The notes below the pieces were generated by a model that saw only the letters and a list, made by a program, of their open reading frames with translations, ran no database searches and was not told the DNA's origin. 64,000 bases of DNA from Leisingera aquaemixtae (GTDB lineage: Bacteria > Pseudomonadota > Alphaproteobacteria > Rhodobacterales > Rhodobacteraceae), in assembly GCF_001458395.1 (NCBI RefSeq), contig NZ_CYSR01000031.1:62001-126000 (forward strand), given 5' to 3'. The translations under genes were made by a program, and so were the position numbers. Positions 34,882 through 43,367 of the stretch are shown piece by piece; position 1 is the stretch's first letter, and each line of letters starts with the position of its first letter.

Positions 34882-37800
34882 TCAAGGTTCCAACTGCCGC
34901 TTCAATGCCGCAGTCACAAGGTCGTGCGGCAGCGGCATCAGGGTTGCGGTACGGGTCCAGAGCAGTGCGGTTTCGATAGTGCGGCCCGGATAGATCAGAG
35001 CCAGCGCATGGGCATAGGCCCCCATCTGCCGCAACAGGCCTTCGGGGCATTGTTCAGGCGTTGCGGGCACGGTGGCGTTCGATTTGAAATCCACCGCGAG
35101 GACCGTTTCCGGTGTGACGATCAGCCGGTCGATGACGCCATGCAGGCGGGCGCCGTTCAGGTCAGCGGTGACAGGAACCTCGGCCAGTGTATCCGGGTGA
35201 AAAACATCTGCCAGAGCGGCATTCCGCAGTACTGCGGAGGCCTCGGCCAGCAGTTCCGCACAGTCGCCTGCCCCTTGCAGCAAGTTTTGCGCCAGCTGCG
35301 GCCAGTCTGCGCCAGCCCGTCCCGGCAGATGCTCCAGAAGCAGGTGCAGCCGGCTGCCGCGGGCCTTTGCTGCCTTCTCATCAAGCCCCTGATCGCCCGG
35401 CAGCGCTTTGGCTCCGCCCAGGTCGGACGGGCTGAGCGCTGGCGCCGGCGCTGCATAGGCTCTGGCAGAGCGGGTGAAGACCTCCGGCAGATCATGTTTC
35501 ACAACTTCCTGTGCTTCGGGCACGACCAGCGGCGGGCCGTCCCAATCGCCATGCTGCAGCCGCAGGCCGGTGCCGCCTTCCGCGTCGAATTCCACCGCGC
35601 CGCCGTCGCGCATCGCACGCTCGGTCAGCCGGTACCAGCTGTCGCCCTGCTCACCGACCTCGCCGGCAGCAGCGACGATCAGCCACTTCTCCGCCCGGGT
35701 CAGGGCCACATACAACAGCCTCAGCCGTTCGTTCTGCAGCTTCTCCTGCGCGGTTTCGCGGGCCGCCAGCATGGCGGGCGGCATCTGGTCCTTGGGCAGC
35801 TTCCAGACCGGGGTGCCATCGGCCAGCATGATCTCTGCATCCCGCGGAGCCTGCCGTTTGGCAGTGTCAGGCAAAATCACGATCGGCGCTTCCAGCCCCT
35901 TGGAGCCATGCACCGACATCACCCGGATCATGTTGCCTGCCGCGCCCATCTGGCGTTTGATCTCCAGATCATCGGTCTGCATCCAGACCAGAAAGCCGGT
36001 GAGGCTGGGGACATCGGTGCGCTCATAGGCCAGCGCCTGCGACAGCAGCGCGTTGATGCCGTCCTCAGCCTCCGGTCCCAGCCGGCCCAGCAGTTTTTGC
36101 CGGCCGCCATGACGGGTCAGAATGCGTTCGATCAGGTCGTAGGGGCGCAGGAAGTCGGCGTTGGCGCGCAGGTCGTTCAGCACGGCCATGGTTTCGGGGA
36201 ACTCCCCTGCCCGGTCGCGCAATGCCGACCACAGGTACATCGCCTCCCGCCGGTGCGCGAGGTCGAACAGCGCCTGCTCCGTCCAGCCAAAGAGGGGCGA
36301 TTTCAGCGCCTCCGCGAGCGACAGAGAATCTTCGGGCAAAGCAAGGAACCGCAGCAGCGCCGCGATATCCTTGACGGCCAGTTCTGCGCCCACCTTCAGC
36401 CGGTCGGCGCCGGCGATGGGCAGTTCGGCTTTCTTGCAGGCACGGATGATTTCCGAGAACAGATCGGACCGGCGCTGCACCAGGATCAGGAAGTCGCCGG
36501 CCTGCACCGGGCGGCGCTGAAAGGTGCCCCGTTCCGGGCCGTCCTCGGGGATGGTGACGCCGGTGCCGATCATCCGTTTGATCGAACGCGCAATGCGCTC
36601 CGCCAGGATCACAGTGTGGTGGCGGCTGCTGGGGCGGTCCACCGGGCTGGTCCAGTCGGGGTCCTCGTCATCCTCGACCTTGCCGACCACCGGCCACAGA
36701 TCCACCCGGCCCGGCAGGTCGGATTTAAACGCTTGGTGCAGCGCGTCCTTGCGGAATCCTGCCCGCGGGCTGTCGCGAAACACCAGATCCACCAGTTTCA
36801 GGATCGCGGCGGAGGAGCGGAAGGAAAAGTCGAGCGAAGCATCCTGCAGCCCTGCTCCGGTTTCCGCCAGCCGGTTGCCGAACTCCTGCTGCATCCGGTC
36901 GAACGCATCCGGGTCGGCGCCCTGAAAAGAATAGATCGACTGCTTCTTGTCGCCGACCACAAAGATCGTGCGCTCCACGTCGGACCGCGCGCCTTCGCCG
37001 GCGGTGAATTCCTGCGCCAGCTTTTCGATCACGTCCCATTGCACCGGGCTGGTATCCTGCGCCTCGTCCACCAGGATGTGGTCGATGCCGCCATCCAGGC
37101 GGTAGAGCACCCAAGCGGCAACGCCCGGATCGTTCAGCAGCTGGCGCGCCTTCAGGATCAGGTCGTCGAAGTCGAGCCAGCCGCGCAGCTGCTTGCGGCG
37201 CTCGTATTCCGGCAGGAAGGCGGCGGCAAAACGGTGCAGGTCGTGACTCTTGCGCGCTGCCGTCAGCGCCAGGCGTTTTGCCCGCGCATCCTCAACCCGC
37301 CGCATCAGCGGTTCCAGTTGATCCATCAGGGACAGGTGGGATTCGCGCAGTTTCTTGGTCGGGAACTTGTCTATTTTGGCTGTGAAAGGCTCCTTGGCGC
37401 TGGCGCCAGTCAGAAACACGCTTTCAAATGTCCCCAGGTCGGCAAGCGCGGGTTTGGTGATGCCAGCCAGCTTGGCCGCGGCCTTTAGGTCGGTCGAACC
37501 GCCCTGCCCCAGCATCTCGCGGGTGCGCTGCAGCAGCTCTTCCTCGCCGCCCAGAAACACCAGCGCTTCCAGTGCAGTCTCGTCAAAACCTTCGGGGAGC
37601 CCGAACAGCTCCAGAAGCTGGGCCCAGTCCAGTGGGTCACCGAAATCAGCGCGGCGCTGGCAGATGGCAGAGGTGAGCGTCTCAAAATCACTGTCGCTGA
37701 CTTGCCGTGCCAGGGCATCGAGCTGAGGCGCTTGCGGGCCCTGGGCAAAGTCCTCCATGATCTCCGCCCGCAGCAGCTGGCCTGCGCGGTCGTCCATCTC

Positions 37801-38235
37801 GGCAAACTGGGGGCTGACGCCGGCCTCCAGCGGGAACCGGCGCAGCAGTGAGGAACAGAAGGAATGGATGGTTTGAATCTTCAACCCGCCCGGTGTCTCG
37901 ATCGCACGGGCGAACAGGGTGCGCGCCTGCGCCAAATCCTCAGCCGTGGTGCTGACTTCTCCCAGTTCGGTCAGCGCGGCGGTCAGCGCCGCATCCCCAA
38001 GCATCGCCCATTCCCCCAGCCGTTTGAACAGCCGGTTTTGCATCTCGCTGGCGGCGGCCTTGGTGTAGGTGAGGCACAGGATGTGCTGCGGCTGCACGCC
38101 CTTCAGCAACAGCCGTGCCACCCGGTCGGTCAGCACTTTGGTCTTGCCAGAGCCTGCATTGGCGGCCAGCCAAGTAGAAGCATCAGGGCGCGCAGCCCTG
38201 AACTGCGCCTCAGAGGCGGCATCGCGGATGGTCAT
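34882..38235 (-). CDS. addA: double-strand break repair helicase AddA
   Basis: AddA is the UvrD-like helicase and nuclease subunit of AddAB, which resects DNA ends for RecA loading. The 1117-residue protein has Walker A ANAGSGKT at 25-32, LTYTKAAA, the Walker B DEAQDTSPVQW near residue 390, helicase motifs such as VGDKKQSIYSFQGAD, and the C-terminal RecB-like nuclease with AVDFKSNA near residue 1060. The ATG overlaps the addB stop (ATGA) and has GGAGGATC upstream. The open frame extends 13 codons further without an SD. Confidence 0.96.
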   Translation of the reverse strand: MTIRDAASEAQFRAARPDASTWLAANAGSGKTKVLTDRVARLLLKGVQPQHILCLTYTKAAASEMQNRLFKRLGEWAMLGDAALTAALTELGEVSTTAEDLAQARTLFARAIETPGGLKIQTIHSFCSSLLRRFPLEAGVSPQFAEMDDRAGQLLRAEIMEDFAQGPQAPQLDALARQVSDSDFETLTSAICQRRADFGDPLDWAQLLELFGLPEGFDETALEALVFLGGEEELLQRTREMLGQGGSTDLKAAAKLAGITKPALADLGTFESVFLTGASAKEPFTAKIDKFPTKKLRESHLSLMDQLEPLMRRVEDARAKRLALTAARKSHDLHRFAAAFLPEYERRKQLRGWLDFDDLILKARQLLNDPGVAAWVLYRLDGGIDHILVDEAQDTSPVQWDVIEKLAQEFTAGEGARSDVERTIFVVGDKKQSIYSFQGADPDAFDRMQQEFGNRLAETGAGLQDASLDFSFRSSAAILKLVDLVFRDSPRAGFRKDALHQAFKSDLPGRVDLWPVVGKVEDDEDPDWTSPVDRPSSRHHTVILAERIARSIKRMIGTGVTIPEDGPERGTFQRRPVQAGDFLILVQRRSDLFSEIIRACKKAELPIAGADRLKVGAELAVKDIAALLRFLALPEDSLSLAEALKSPLFGWTEQALFDLAHRREAMYLWSALRDRAGEFPETMAVLNDLRANADFLRPYDLIERILTRHGGRQKLLGRLGPEAEDGINALLSQALAYERTDVPSLTGFLVWMQTDDLEIKRQMGAAGNMIRVMSVHGSKGLEAPIVILPDTAKRQAPRDAEIMLADGTPVWKLPKDQMPPAMLAARETAQEKLQNERLRLLYVALTRAEKWLIVAAAGEVGEQGDSWYRLTERAMRDGGAVEFDAEGGTGLRLQHGDWDGPPLVVPEAQEVVKHDLPEVFTRSARAYAAPAPALSPSDLGGAKALPGDQGLDEKAAKARGSRLHLLLEHLPGRAGADWPQLAQNLLQGAGDCAELLAEASAVLRNAALADVFHPDTLAEVPVTADLNGARLHGVIDRLIVTPETVLAVDFKSNATVPATPEQCPEGLLRQMGAYAHALALIYPGRTIETALLWTRTATLMPLPHDLVTAALKRQLEP

Positions 38236-41165
38236 GCCAGATCCTCCGGCTGCGGGGTGGCGCTGCGGTCCCATTCGCCGTAGCGCGCCAGGTGGTCGTA
38301 ATCGCCGGCGATGTCGTCCCGGTGCACCATGCGCCGGCTCGAATAGCCTTGGTCAGGCTCAAAATAGGCCGCGATAAGCGTGCGCAGCTCATCCCAGACC
38401 TTGGCTGGCGGCTCTGCCTCCAGCGGCGCCGGCACTTCGCTCAGTTTGCTGCCCAATCCTATGAACAAGGCACGCGCGACCTCCGCAGGGCCGAGGTCGT
38501 CGAAAGCGCCCTCTTCGGCCATGGCCGCTTCGATCAGCAGCTGTTTTTCGAATTTCTTCTGCTGTGCCTCGCTGGGCGGCGTGCCCGTCTTGTAGTCATA
38601 GAGGTGCAGAAATCCGCGGTCGTCCATGTCAATCCGGTCGGCGCGGCAGGCGATCGTGAAATCGAGCGGATCCAGCCGGGCGCTGCCCTTGGCCTCAAAG
38701 GCGACCGGTTTGGCGCGGGCCTGGCGCTCCTGCTCGGCCAGGACAAAGTCGCCGGCAATCTTGCGGATGCGGCTGTGCCACAGGATGCGGGCCACGGGCC
38801 AAGGCACGTGCGTCTCCAGCAGCTCCCGGGTTTTGCCGACCAGATGACCGGCGGTCAGCAGCGAGGGGTCGGCCTGCGTTTCCTTGATGAAATGCTCAAA
38901 CACCTCATGCACAACGATGCCGCGCAGCAGGGCGTCGGGTTCCTGCACCAGCGGGTTCAGCGGCCTCAAGCGCAGCACATGTTTAGCATAGATCGCATAA
39001 GGATCGCGGATCAGCCGCGGAATTTCGGTGATCGTCAGCCGCCGCGGGCGGGCGGCCACAGGCGGGCACGGGGACGGGCGGCGATATTGCGGAATCGGCG
39101 CCGGTTCTTCCAGCGCCTCCGCCCAGCCAAGCCACTGGCGGCCCTTGGCGCGCATGGTGTCCAGTGCCGCATGGCCGCCCTGATCCGGCAAGCCCGACAG
39201 CAGGTTGGTCAGCCTGTTCAGCCAGCGCGAGGGCACGGTATCGGCTTCCTCTGACCGTTCGGCGCGGGTCAGCCAGACCTCCGGCGCGGCGATGGCCTGC
39301 TGGAAATCATGCGCCGACAACCCGATGCGGCGTTCGGGCAGCAAGAGCCCGGCCTGATTTCGAAGCTGGCGGTTCAGCCAGGGATCGGGGGAAGCAGCCT
39401 CGGGCCAGCTGCCTTCGTTGAGGCCGCCAAGGATCACCAGATCAGCACCCTGCACACGCGCCTCCAGTGTGCCCCAGATCATAATCGAGCCATAAGGCGC
39501 ATCGCGGTCACGGACCTCACCCTGGCTCAGCAGCGCGCCCAGAAGATCGGCAAAGTCGCGGGCGGTCATATCGCCGCCATAAGGCGCCTCGGCCTCCAGG
39601 TTTTCGATGCAGGCGAGGGCGGCTTGACCGGCTTTCTTGTCCCACAGCGTGCCGGCGCCATCGGCCTGGCTGCCGGCGGCGATGTCTTCGGCCAGGCCGC
39701 GCAGACGCTGGACCCAGTTCGTCAGGGGAAGCGTGCCGGCAACCTCTTGATCCGCGAAACAGGATGACAGCCAACCGGTCCATCCCGGCGTCAGCTCACG
39801 GCCCTTTTCAAAGGCGGCAAAGGCGGCGGCATCCGGGAAAGGCGGGCCGTTGCGGCGCAGGGACAGTTCCAGCTCGCGCGTCTGGCGCAGATGGTTGCCG
39901 CGGTCCGCGCCGTCATGGGTGAGCGGGTGTTTCAGCAAAGTCAGCAGGCTGTCGCAGGCCAGCGGCTTGCAGAACAGCCCCGCCACATGGCGCAGGAAGC
40001 GGCCCGGCGGCGACAGCTGCAAGGGCTGGCCGGCGGAGTCATCGGGCAGAATGTCCCAGCGGTCCAGCGCCGCGGAGACCTGGCGGGTCAGCATCCGGTC
40101 CGGGGTGATCAGCGCCGCGGTCTGCCCGTCTTCGGCCGCCTGGCGCAGGCGCAATGCAATGGCGAGCGCCTCGGCACGGGGGCTGGGCGCCTCCACCAGG
40201 GTGAGGTTTTCGGTGGCCTCGCTCAACCCGGTCAGCAAGGGGCCTTCCCTCATCCAGGCATCGGTGACAGGGGCAGGGCGCAAGGCCAGCGAAACCAGCC
40301 GGTTGCGTTCGGGCGAGGCCGGCAGCGTTTCCGTCCAGGGCTGCACGTCGCCGGGTGTCAGCTCCAGATCCTTCATCAGCTTGTGGAAGCGGTACTGCGG
40401 GTGATCTTCCGAGATCATCGGATCATCCAGCCCGGCCCAGACATGATCCGGCTGGTCAAAGTCGAAGCCGGGCAGCACCACGGCCCCTTGCGGCAGCCGC
40501 GCGATGGCCTGCATCAGCATCAGCGTTGTGCCGCGCGATCCGGTGGAGCCGGCCAGGATCACCGGATGCTGCGGGGGCTTGTCCTGCCACTGTTCAATCA
40601 GATTCAGGACCACCTGCCGCTGCCGGGCCTGTGCATCCATCGCGCCCTCATGCAGGCCGGTGAATTCGTCGGCGATGCCGATAAAGGCCTGCGCGCGGGC
40701 CCAATGGCCCGACATGTCTGAGACATCCAGCGCGCGGATCGTATCGGTGCTGACGCCTTCGCCCTGCATCTCATCGATCAGCGCAGCCAGGCTGTCGGAC
40801 AGGTCATAAAGCGAGGCGCGGGAGGCGAGATCGGGTTGTGCGTCCAGAAGTTTCGCAATCAGCTGCGACAGTTCCAGACGGCGCCGCAGCGGGGGCAGGG
40901 CGGGCGGCAGGCCGTCCAGCGTGGCGCGTTGGGCCAGGTCGGTCAGCAGCATCATCCGCGGCAGCAGCATGGCCGGGCCGGTATCAAACAGGCCACGCAC
41001 CCGGCGCGCCATGCGGGAGGTGTTGACGATCAATTCAGCCCGCGCCAGCGCCTCCGGTGGCAGGCCCTGGCTGCGGCTGCGCAAGCCCTCAACCAGCGCA
41101 CGCGGGAAATCGGCGCCGCAGGGCACGGCAAACAGGCGCGGTTTGGCGGATGGTTCAAACATCAT
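38232..41165 (-). CDS. addB: double-strand break repair protein AddB
   Basis: AddB is the partner subunit that scans for Chi-like sequences and carries a second nuclease. The 977-residue protein has an inactivated helicase-like N-terminus (degenerate P-loop region), an ILAGSTGSRGTT segment near residue 205, and a C-terminal nuclease with LYDYKTGTPP near residue 880. The cysteines of the iron-sulfur version of AddB are not apparent, so this is the alphaproteobacterial type. Its ATG lies 11 bases inside the end of the nucleotidyltransferase gene; the second codon is also ATG. Confidence 0.93.
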   Translation of the reverse strand: MMFEPSAKPRLFAVPCGADFPRALVEGLRSRSQGLPPEALARAELIVNTSRMARRVRGLFDTGPAMLLPRMMLLTDLAQRATLDGLPPALPPLRRRLELSQLIAKLLDAQPDLASRASLYDLSDSLAALIDEMQGEGVSTDTIRALDVSDMSGHWARAQAFIGIADEFTGLHEGAMDAQARQRQVVLNLIEQWQDKPPQHPVILAGSTGSRGTTLMLMQAIARLPQGAVVLPGFDFDQPDHVWAGLDDPMISEDHPQYRFHKLMKDLELTPGDVQPWTETLPASPERNRLVSLALRPAPVTDAWMREGPLLTGLSEATENLTLVEAPSPRAEALAIALRLRQAAEDGQTAALITPDRMLTRQVSAALDRWDILPDDSAGQPLQLSPPGRFLRHVAGLFCKPLACDSLLTLLKHPLTHDGADRGNHLRQTRELELSLRRNGPPFPDAAAFAAFEKGRELTPGWTGWLSSCFADQEVAGTLPLTNWVQRLRGLAEDIAAGSQADGAGTLWDKKAGQAALACIENLEAEAPYGGDMTARDFADLLGALLSQGEVRDRDAPYGSIMIWGTLEARVQGADLVILGGLNEGSWPEAASPDPWLNRQLRNQAGLLLPERRIGLSAHDFQQAIAAPEVWLTRAERSEEADTVPSRWLNRLTNLLSGLPDQGGHAALDTMRAKGRQWLGWAEALEEPAPIPQYRRPSPCPPVAARPRRLTITEIPRLIRDPYAIYAKHVLRLRPLNPLVQEPDALLRGIVVHEVFEHFIKETQADPSLLTAGHLVGKTRELLETHVPWPVARILWHSRIRKIAGDFVLAEQERQARAKPVAFEAKGSARLDPLDFTIACRADRIDMDDRGFLHLYDYKTGTPPSEAQQKKFEKQLLIEAAMAEEGAFDDLGPAEVARALFIGLGSKLSEVPAPLEAEPPAKVWDELRTLIAAYFEPDQGYSSRRMVHRDDIAGDYDHLARYGEWDRSATPQPEDLA

Positions 41166-41847
41166 CAGCGGTTATCAGGTCCTCGGCCAGTGTGACCCCT
41201 TCGGGGCGCCCCACATCGCACCAGCGGCCGGGATATTCCAGCGCAAACAGCCGGCCTGCCGCGGCCATCTGATTCCAGAGTATGTTGAGCGAGAAAACCT
41301 TGTCCTCAACCTGGTGAAGCCTTTCCGTTTTCAGAATCTGCACTCCGCCATAGACCAGATCGCCGCCGCGGCTGATGCGCCCATCGGCATCCGTCGAGAA
41401 ATCGCCGCCGCCGGTGCGGCCGACGGCCCTGTCCAGTGGCACGCAGACCAACAGTGCATCCATGCGCGCCGGGTCCCAGGCCTCCTGCGCCAGATGCAGC
41501 GGGTTCGGGCCTTTCCAGATGGCGTCGGTGTTCATCGTGAAAACCGGGCCGTCCCCCAGCAGCGGCAGGGCCTGGCGCAGGCCGCCGCCGGTGTCGAGAA
41601 TGTCAGGTGTCTCCAGACTGAGGAGCACGTTTTCAGGCTCTAACAAGGCCTTCAGCGGTTCCGGCTTGTAATGCAGGTTGGCGGCGATCCGGGCCGGCTG
41701 GACCGCTTGGGCCAACTCTAGCGCGTGGGAGATCAGCGGCCTGCCTGCCACCTCGATCATCGGTTTCGGCTTGTCGCTGGTCAACTCCCGCATCCGGGTG
41801 CCAAACCCGGCGGCAAACAGCATGACAGCATCGGGGGAGCGCTGCAT
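41155..41847 (-). CDS. murU: nucleotidyltransferase, probable N-acetylmuramate-1-phosphate uridylyltransferase MurU
   Basis: A 230-residue NTP-transferase. The opening FAAGFGTRMRELTSDKPKPM is the sugar-phosphate nucleotidyltransferase signature, and the internal FTMNTDAIWKG holds the metal-binding aspartate. Its pairing with an aminoglycoside-phosphotransferase-like kinase is the arrangement of murU and amgK, which convert free MurNAc to UDP-MurNAc in peptidoglycan recycling. That assignment rests on family plus context; other sugars cannot be excluded. The start abuts the kinase stop directly. Confidence 0.78.
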   Translation of the reverse strand: MQRSPDAVMLFAAGFGTRMRELTSDKPKPMIEVAGRPLISHALELAQAVQPARIAANLHYKPEPLKALLEPENVLLSLETPDILDTGGGLRQALPLLGDGPVFTMNTDAIWKGPNPLHLAQEAWDPARMDALLVCVPLDRAVGRTGGGDFSTDADGRISRGGDLVYGGVQILKTERLHQVEDKVFSLNILWNQMAAAGRLFALEYPGRWCDVGRPEGVTLAEDLITADDV

Positions 41848-42845
41848 CAGGGCCTCAGCTTGTCCAGGTTTTCCGGGGTGGGGGCAGGCAGGCTCTCGCG
41901 CAGCAAAGCGCCGATCCGGGCCAGTGCCGGGTGCTCCAGCCCGCGGATGAAATGGTCCCAGACCCGCGGGATCAGATCCACGTAATGGGGTTTGCCGTAA
42001 TCCATGCTGAGCCGGGCAAAGACGCCGAGAATGCGCAGGTTCCGCTGCACGCCAAGCACGGTATAGGCGGTACGGAAGCCGGACTCATCAACGCCAGCCG
42101 CTGCGACGTAGCGGTCGATCATCTGCATTTCGATGCCGGCGGGCACGTCCCGGCGGGCATCCTGCAGCAGCGATACCAGATCATAGGCCGGATGGCCGGC
42201 GCGGGCGTCCTGAAAATCCAGAAGGCCGACACGGGCAACGCCCTTGCGGTCCGGCAGCCACAGAAGGTTTTCGGCGTGATAGTCGCGCTGTACCAGAACC
42301 GGATCGCCTTTCACGGTGGCGCGCAGGATGTCTTCGAACAGATCCTCGAACCGGGCCTGCAGGTCTGGATCCTGGCTGCCGGTGATGCCGGCGCGGTACT
42401 TCGACAACGCCAGCGCGGACATTTCCGCCATCATCCGCGGGCCGTAAGGTTCCAGATCCGGCATTGGTGCCTGGTGCAGTGTCACCAGCGCATCCGTCGC
42501 CGCCTCATACAGCTGCTTTTCCAAGGCCGGTTCGCGCCGGATAACCCGGGCATAAAGATCGTCGCCCAGATCCTCCAGCAGCAGGAAGCCGTGTTCGGCA
42601 TCCTGTTCCAGAATCTCCGGCGCGCTAAGGCCCTGCTTCCGCAGATATTCGGCAACGCGGATGAACGGACGGATGTCTTCGCCCTTTTCCGGCGGCGCGT
42701 CCATCAGCACCACTGTTTTGCCATCGGCACCTGTCAGCCGCTCATAGCGGCGGTTGGAGGCGTCGCCGGCGAGCGGGCCGCGCCGCCAGCAGGCATAAGG
42801 TGTTGCGGACAGGAAAGAGTCGCAAAGTTGATTGCGGTCGGTCAT
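41847..42845 (-). CDS. amgK: phosphotransferase, probable N-acetylmuramate/N-acetylglucosamine kinase AmgK
   Basis: A 332-residue APH-family kinase. The catalytic loop VQRDYHAENLLWLPD near residue 195 and the metal-binding LLDFQDARAG near 220 are clear. AmgK phosphorylates MurNAc and GlcNAc at the anomeric position, bypassing de novo synthesis and the fosfomycin-sensitive step. Next to murU this is the most likely role. ATG at 42845 overlaps the tsaE stop; a start ten codons upstream is less likely. Confidence 0.78.
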   Translation of the reverse strand: MTDRNQLCDSFLSATPYACWRRGPLAGDASNRRYERLTGADGKTVVLMDAPPEKGEDIRPFIRVAEYLRKQGLSAPEILEQDAEHGFLLLEDLGDDLYARVIRREPALEKQLYEAATDALVTLHQAPMPDLEPYGPRMMAEMSALALSKYRAGITGSQDPDLQARFEDLFEDILRATVKGDPVLVQRDYHAENLLWLPDRKGVARVGLLDFQDARAGHPAYDLVSLLQDARRDVPAGIEMQMIDRYVAAAGVDESGFRTAYTVLGVQRNLRILGVFARLSMDYGKPHYVDLIPRVWDHFIRGLEHPALARIGALLRESLPAPTPENLDKLRP

Positions 42846-43318
42846 GCGCTGATGCGCTCCATCAGGGGCTGCCATTTCTCATCGCTCCAGCGGAGCGTCA
42901 GATGGCGGCGGTCTTCGTGTTCGGGGTCCAGCGCCAGCGTCAGATGCAGGGCGTGGGCAGGCGTCAGCTCAGCCAGCCGGTCGGGCCATTCCACCAGGCA
43001 GATCGCGGAGTCAAACGCCTCGGTCAGGCCCAGCTCCTCCAGTTCGTCCAGTGAGGACAACCGGTAGAGATCGGTGTGCCACAGCTCGCCGGCGGGCACG
43101 TCATAGGTCTGCACCAGCGTGAAGGTGGGGGAGGGCACGTCTTCGGGCACCTCCATCAGCGATTGGATCAGGTGGCGGGCGAAATGGGTCTTGCCGGCGC
43201 CGACCACCCCCTCCAGCAGCAGGCAATCGCCGGGGCGCAGGGCCCCGGCGATTTGTGCGGCCAAGCGGGCCGTATCTTCCGGTGAGTTCAGCGTGCAGGC
43301 CGCGGTATGCGTGGTCAT
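42842..43318 (-). CDS. tsaE: tRNA threonylcarbamoyladenosine biosynthesis ATPase TsaE
   Basis: TsaE is the ATPase of the TsaBDE complex that makes t6A at position 37 of ANN-decoding tRNAs. The 158-residue protein has Walker A GVVGAGKT at 37-44, the PSPTFTLVQTYD motif, HTDLYRL near residue 80 and the LVEWPDRL segment. The open frame extends upstream, but ATG at 43318 gives the normal length. TsaD, its complex partner, is encoded at 53.8 kb. It starts 50 bases after the PAS protein gene and heads a tight run to addA. Confidence 0.94.
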   Translation of the reverse strand: MTTHTAACTLNSPEDTARLAAQIAGALRPGDCLLLEGVVGAGKTHFARHLIQSLMEVPEDVPSPTFTLVQTYDVPAGELWHTDLYRLSSLDELEELGLTEAFDSAICLVEWPDRLAELTPAHALHLTLALDPEHEDRRHLTLRWSDEKWQPLMERISA

Positions 43319-43367
43319 GGCGGTACAATGCCGCCGCCGCCGGCCTGCTGCAAGCCGGTTTCCCGGT

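Noticed and set aside
34924-37488. 854-codon open frame on the + strand opposite addA
   Set aside because: No family features, no start signal, and fully inside addA, whose motifs are clear. Typical GC-rich antisense frame.
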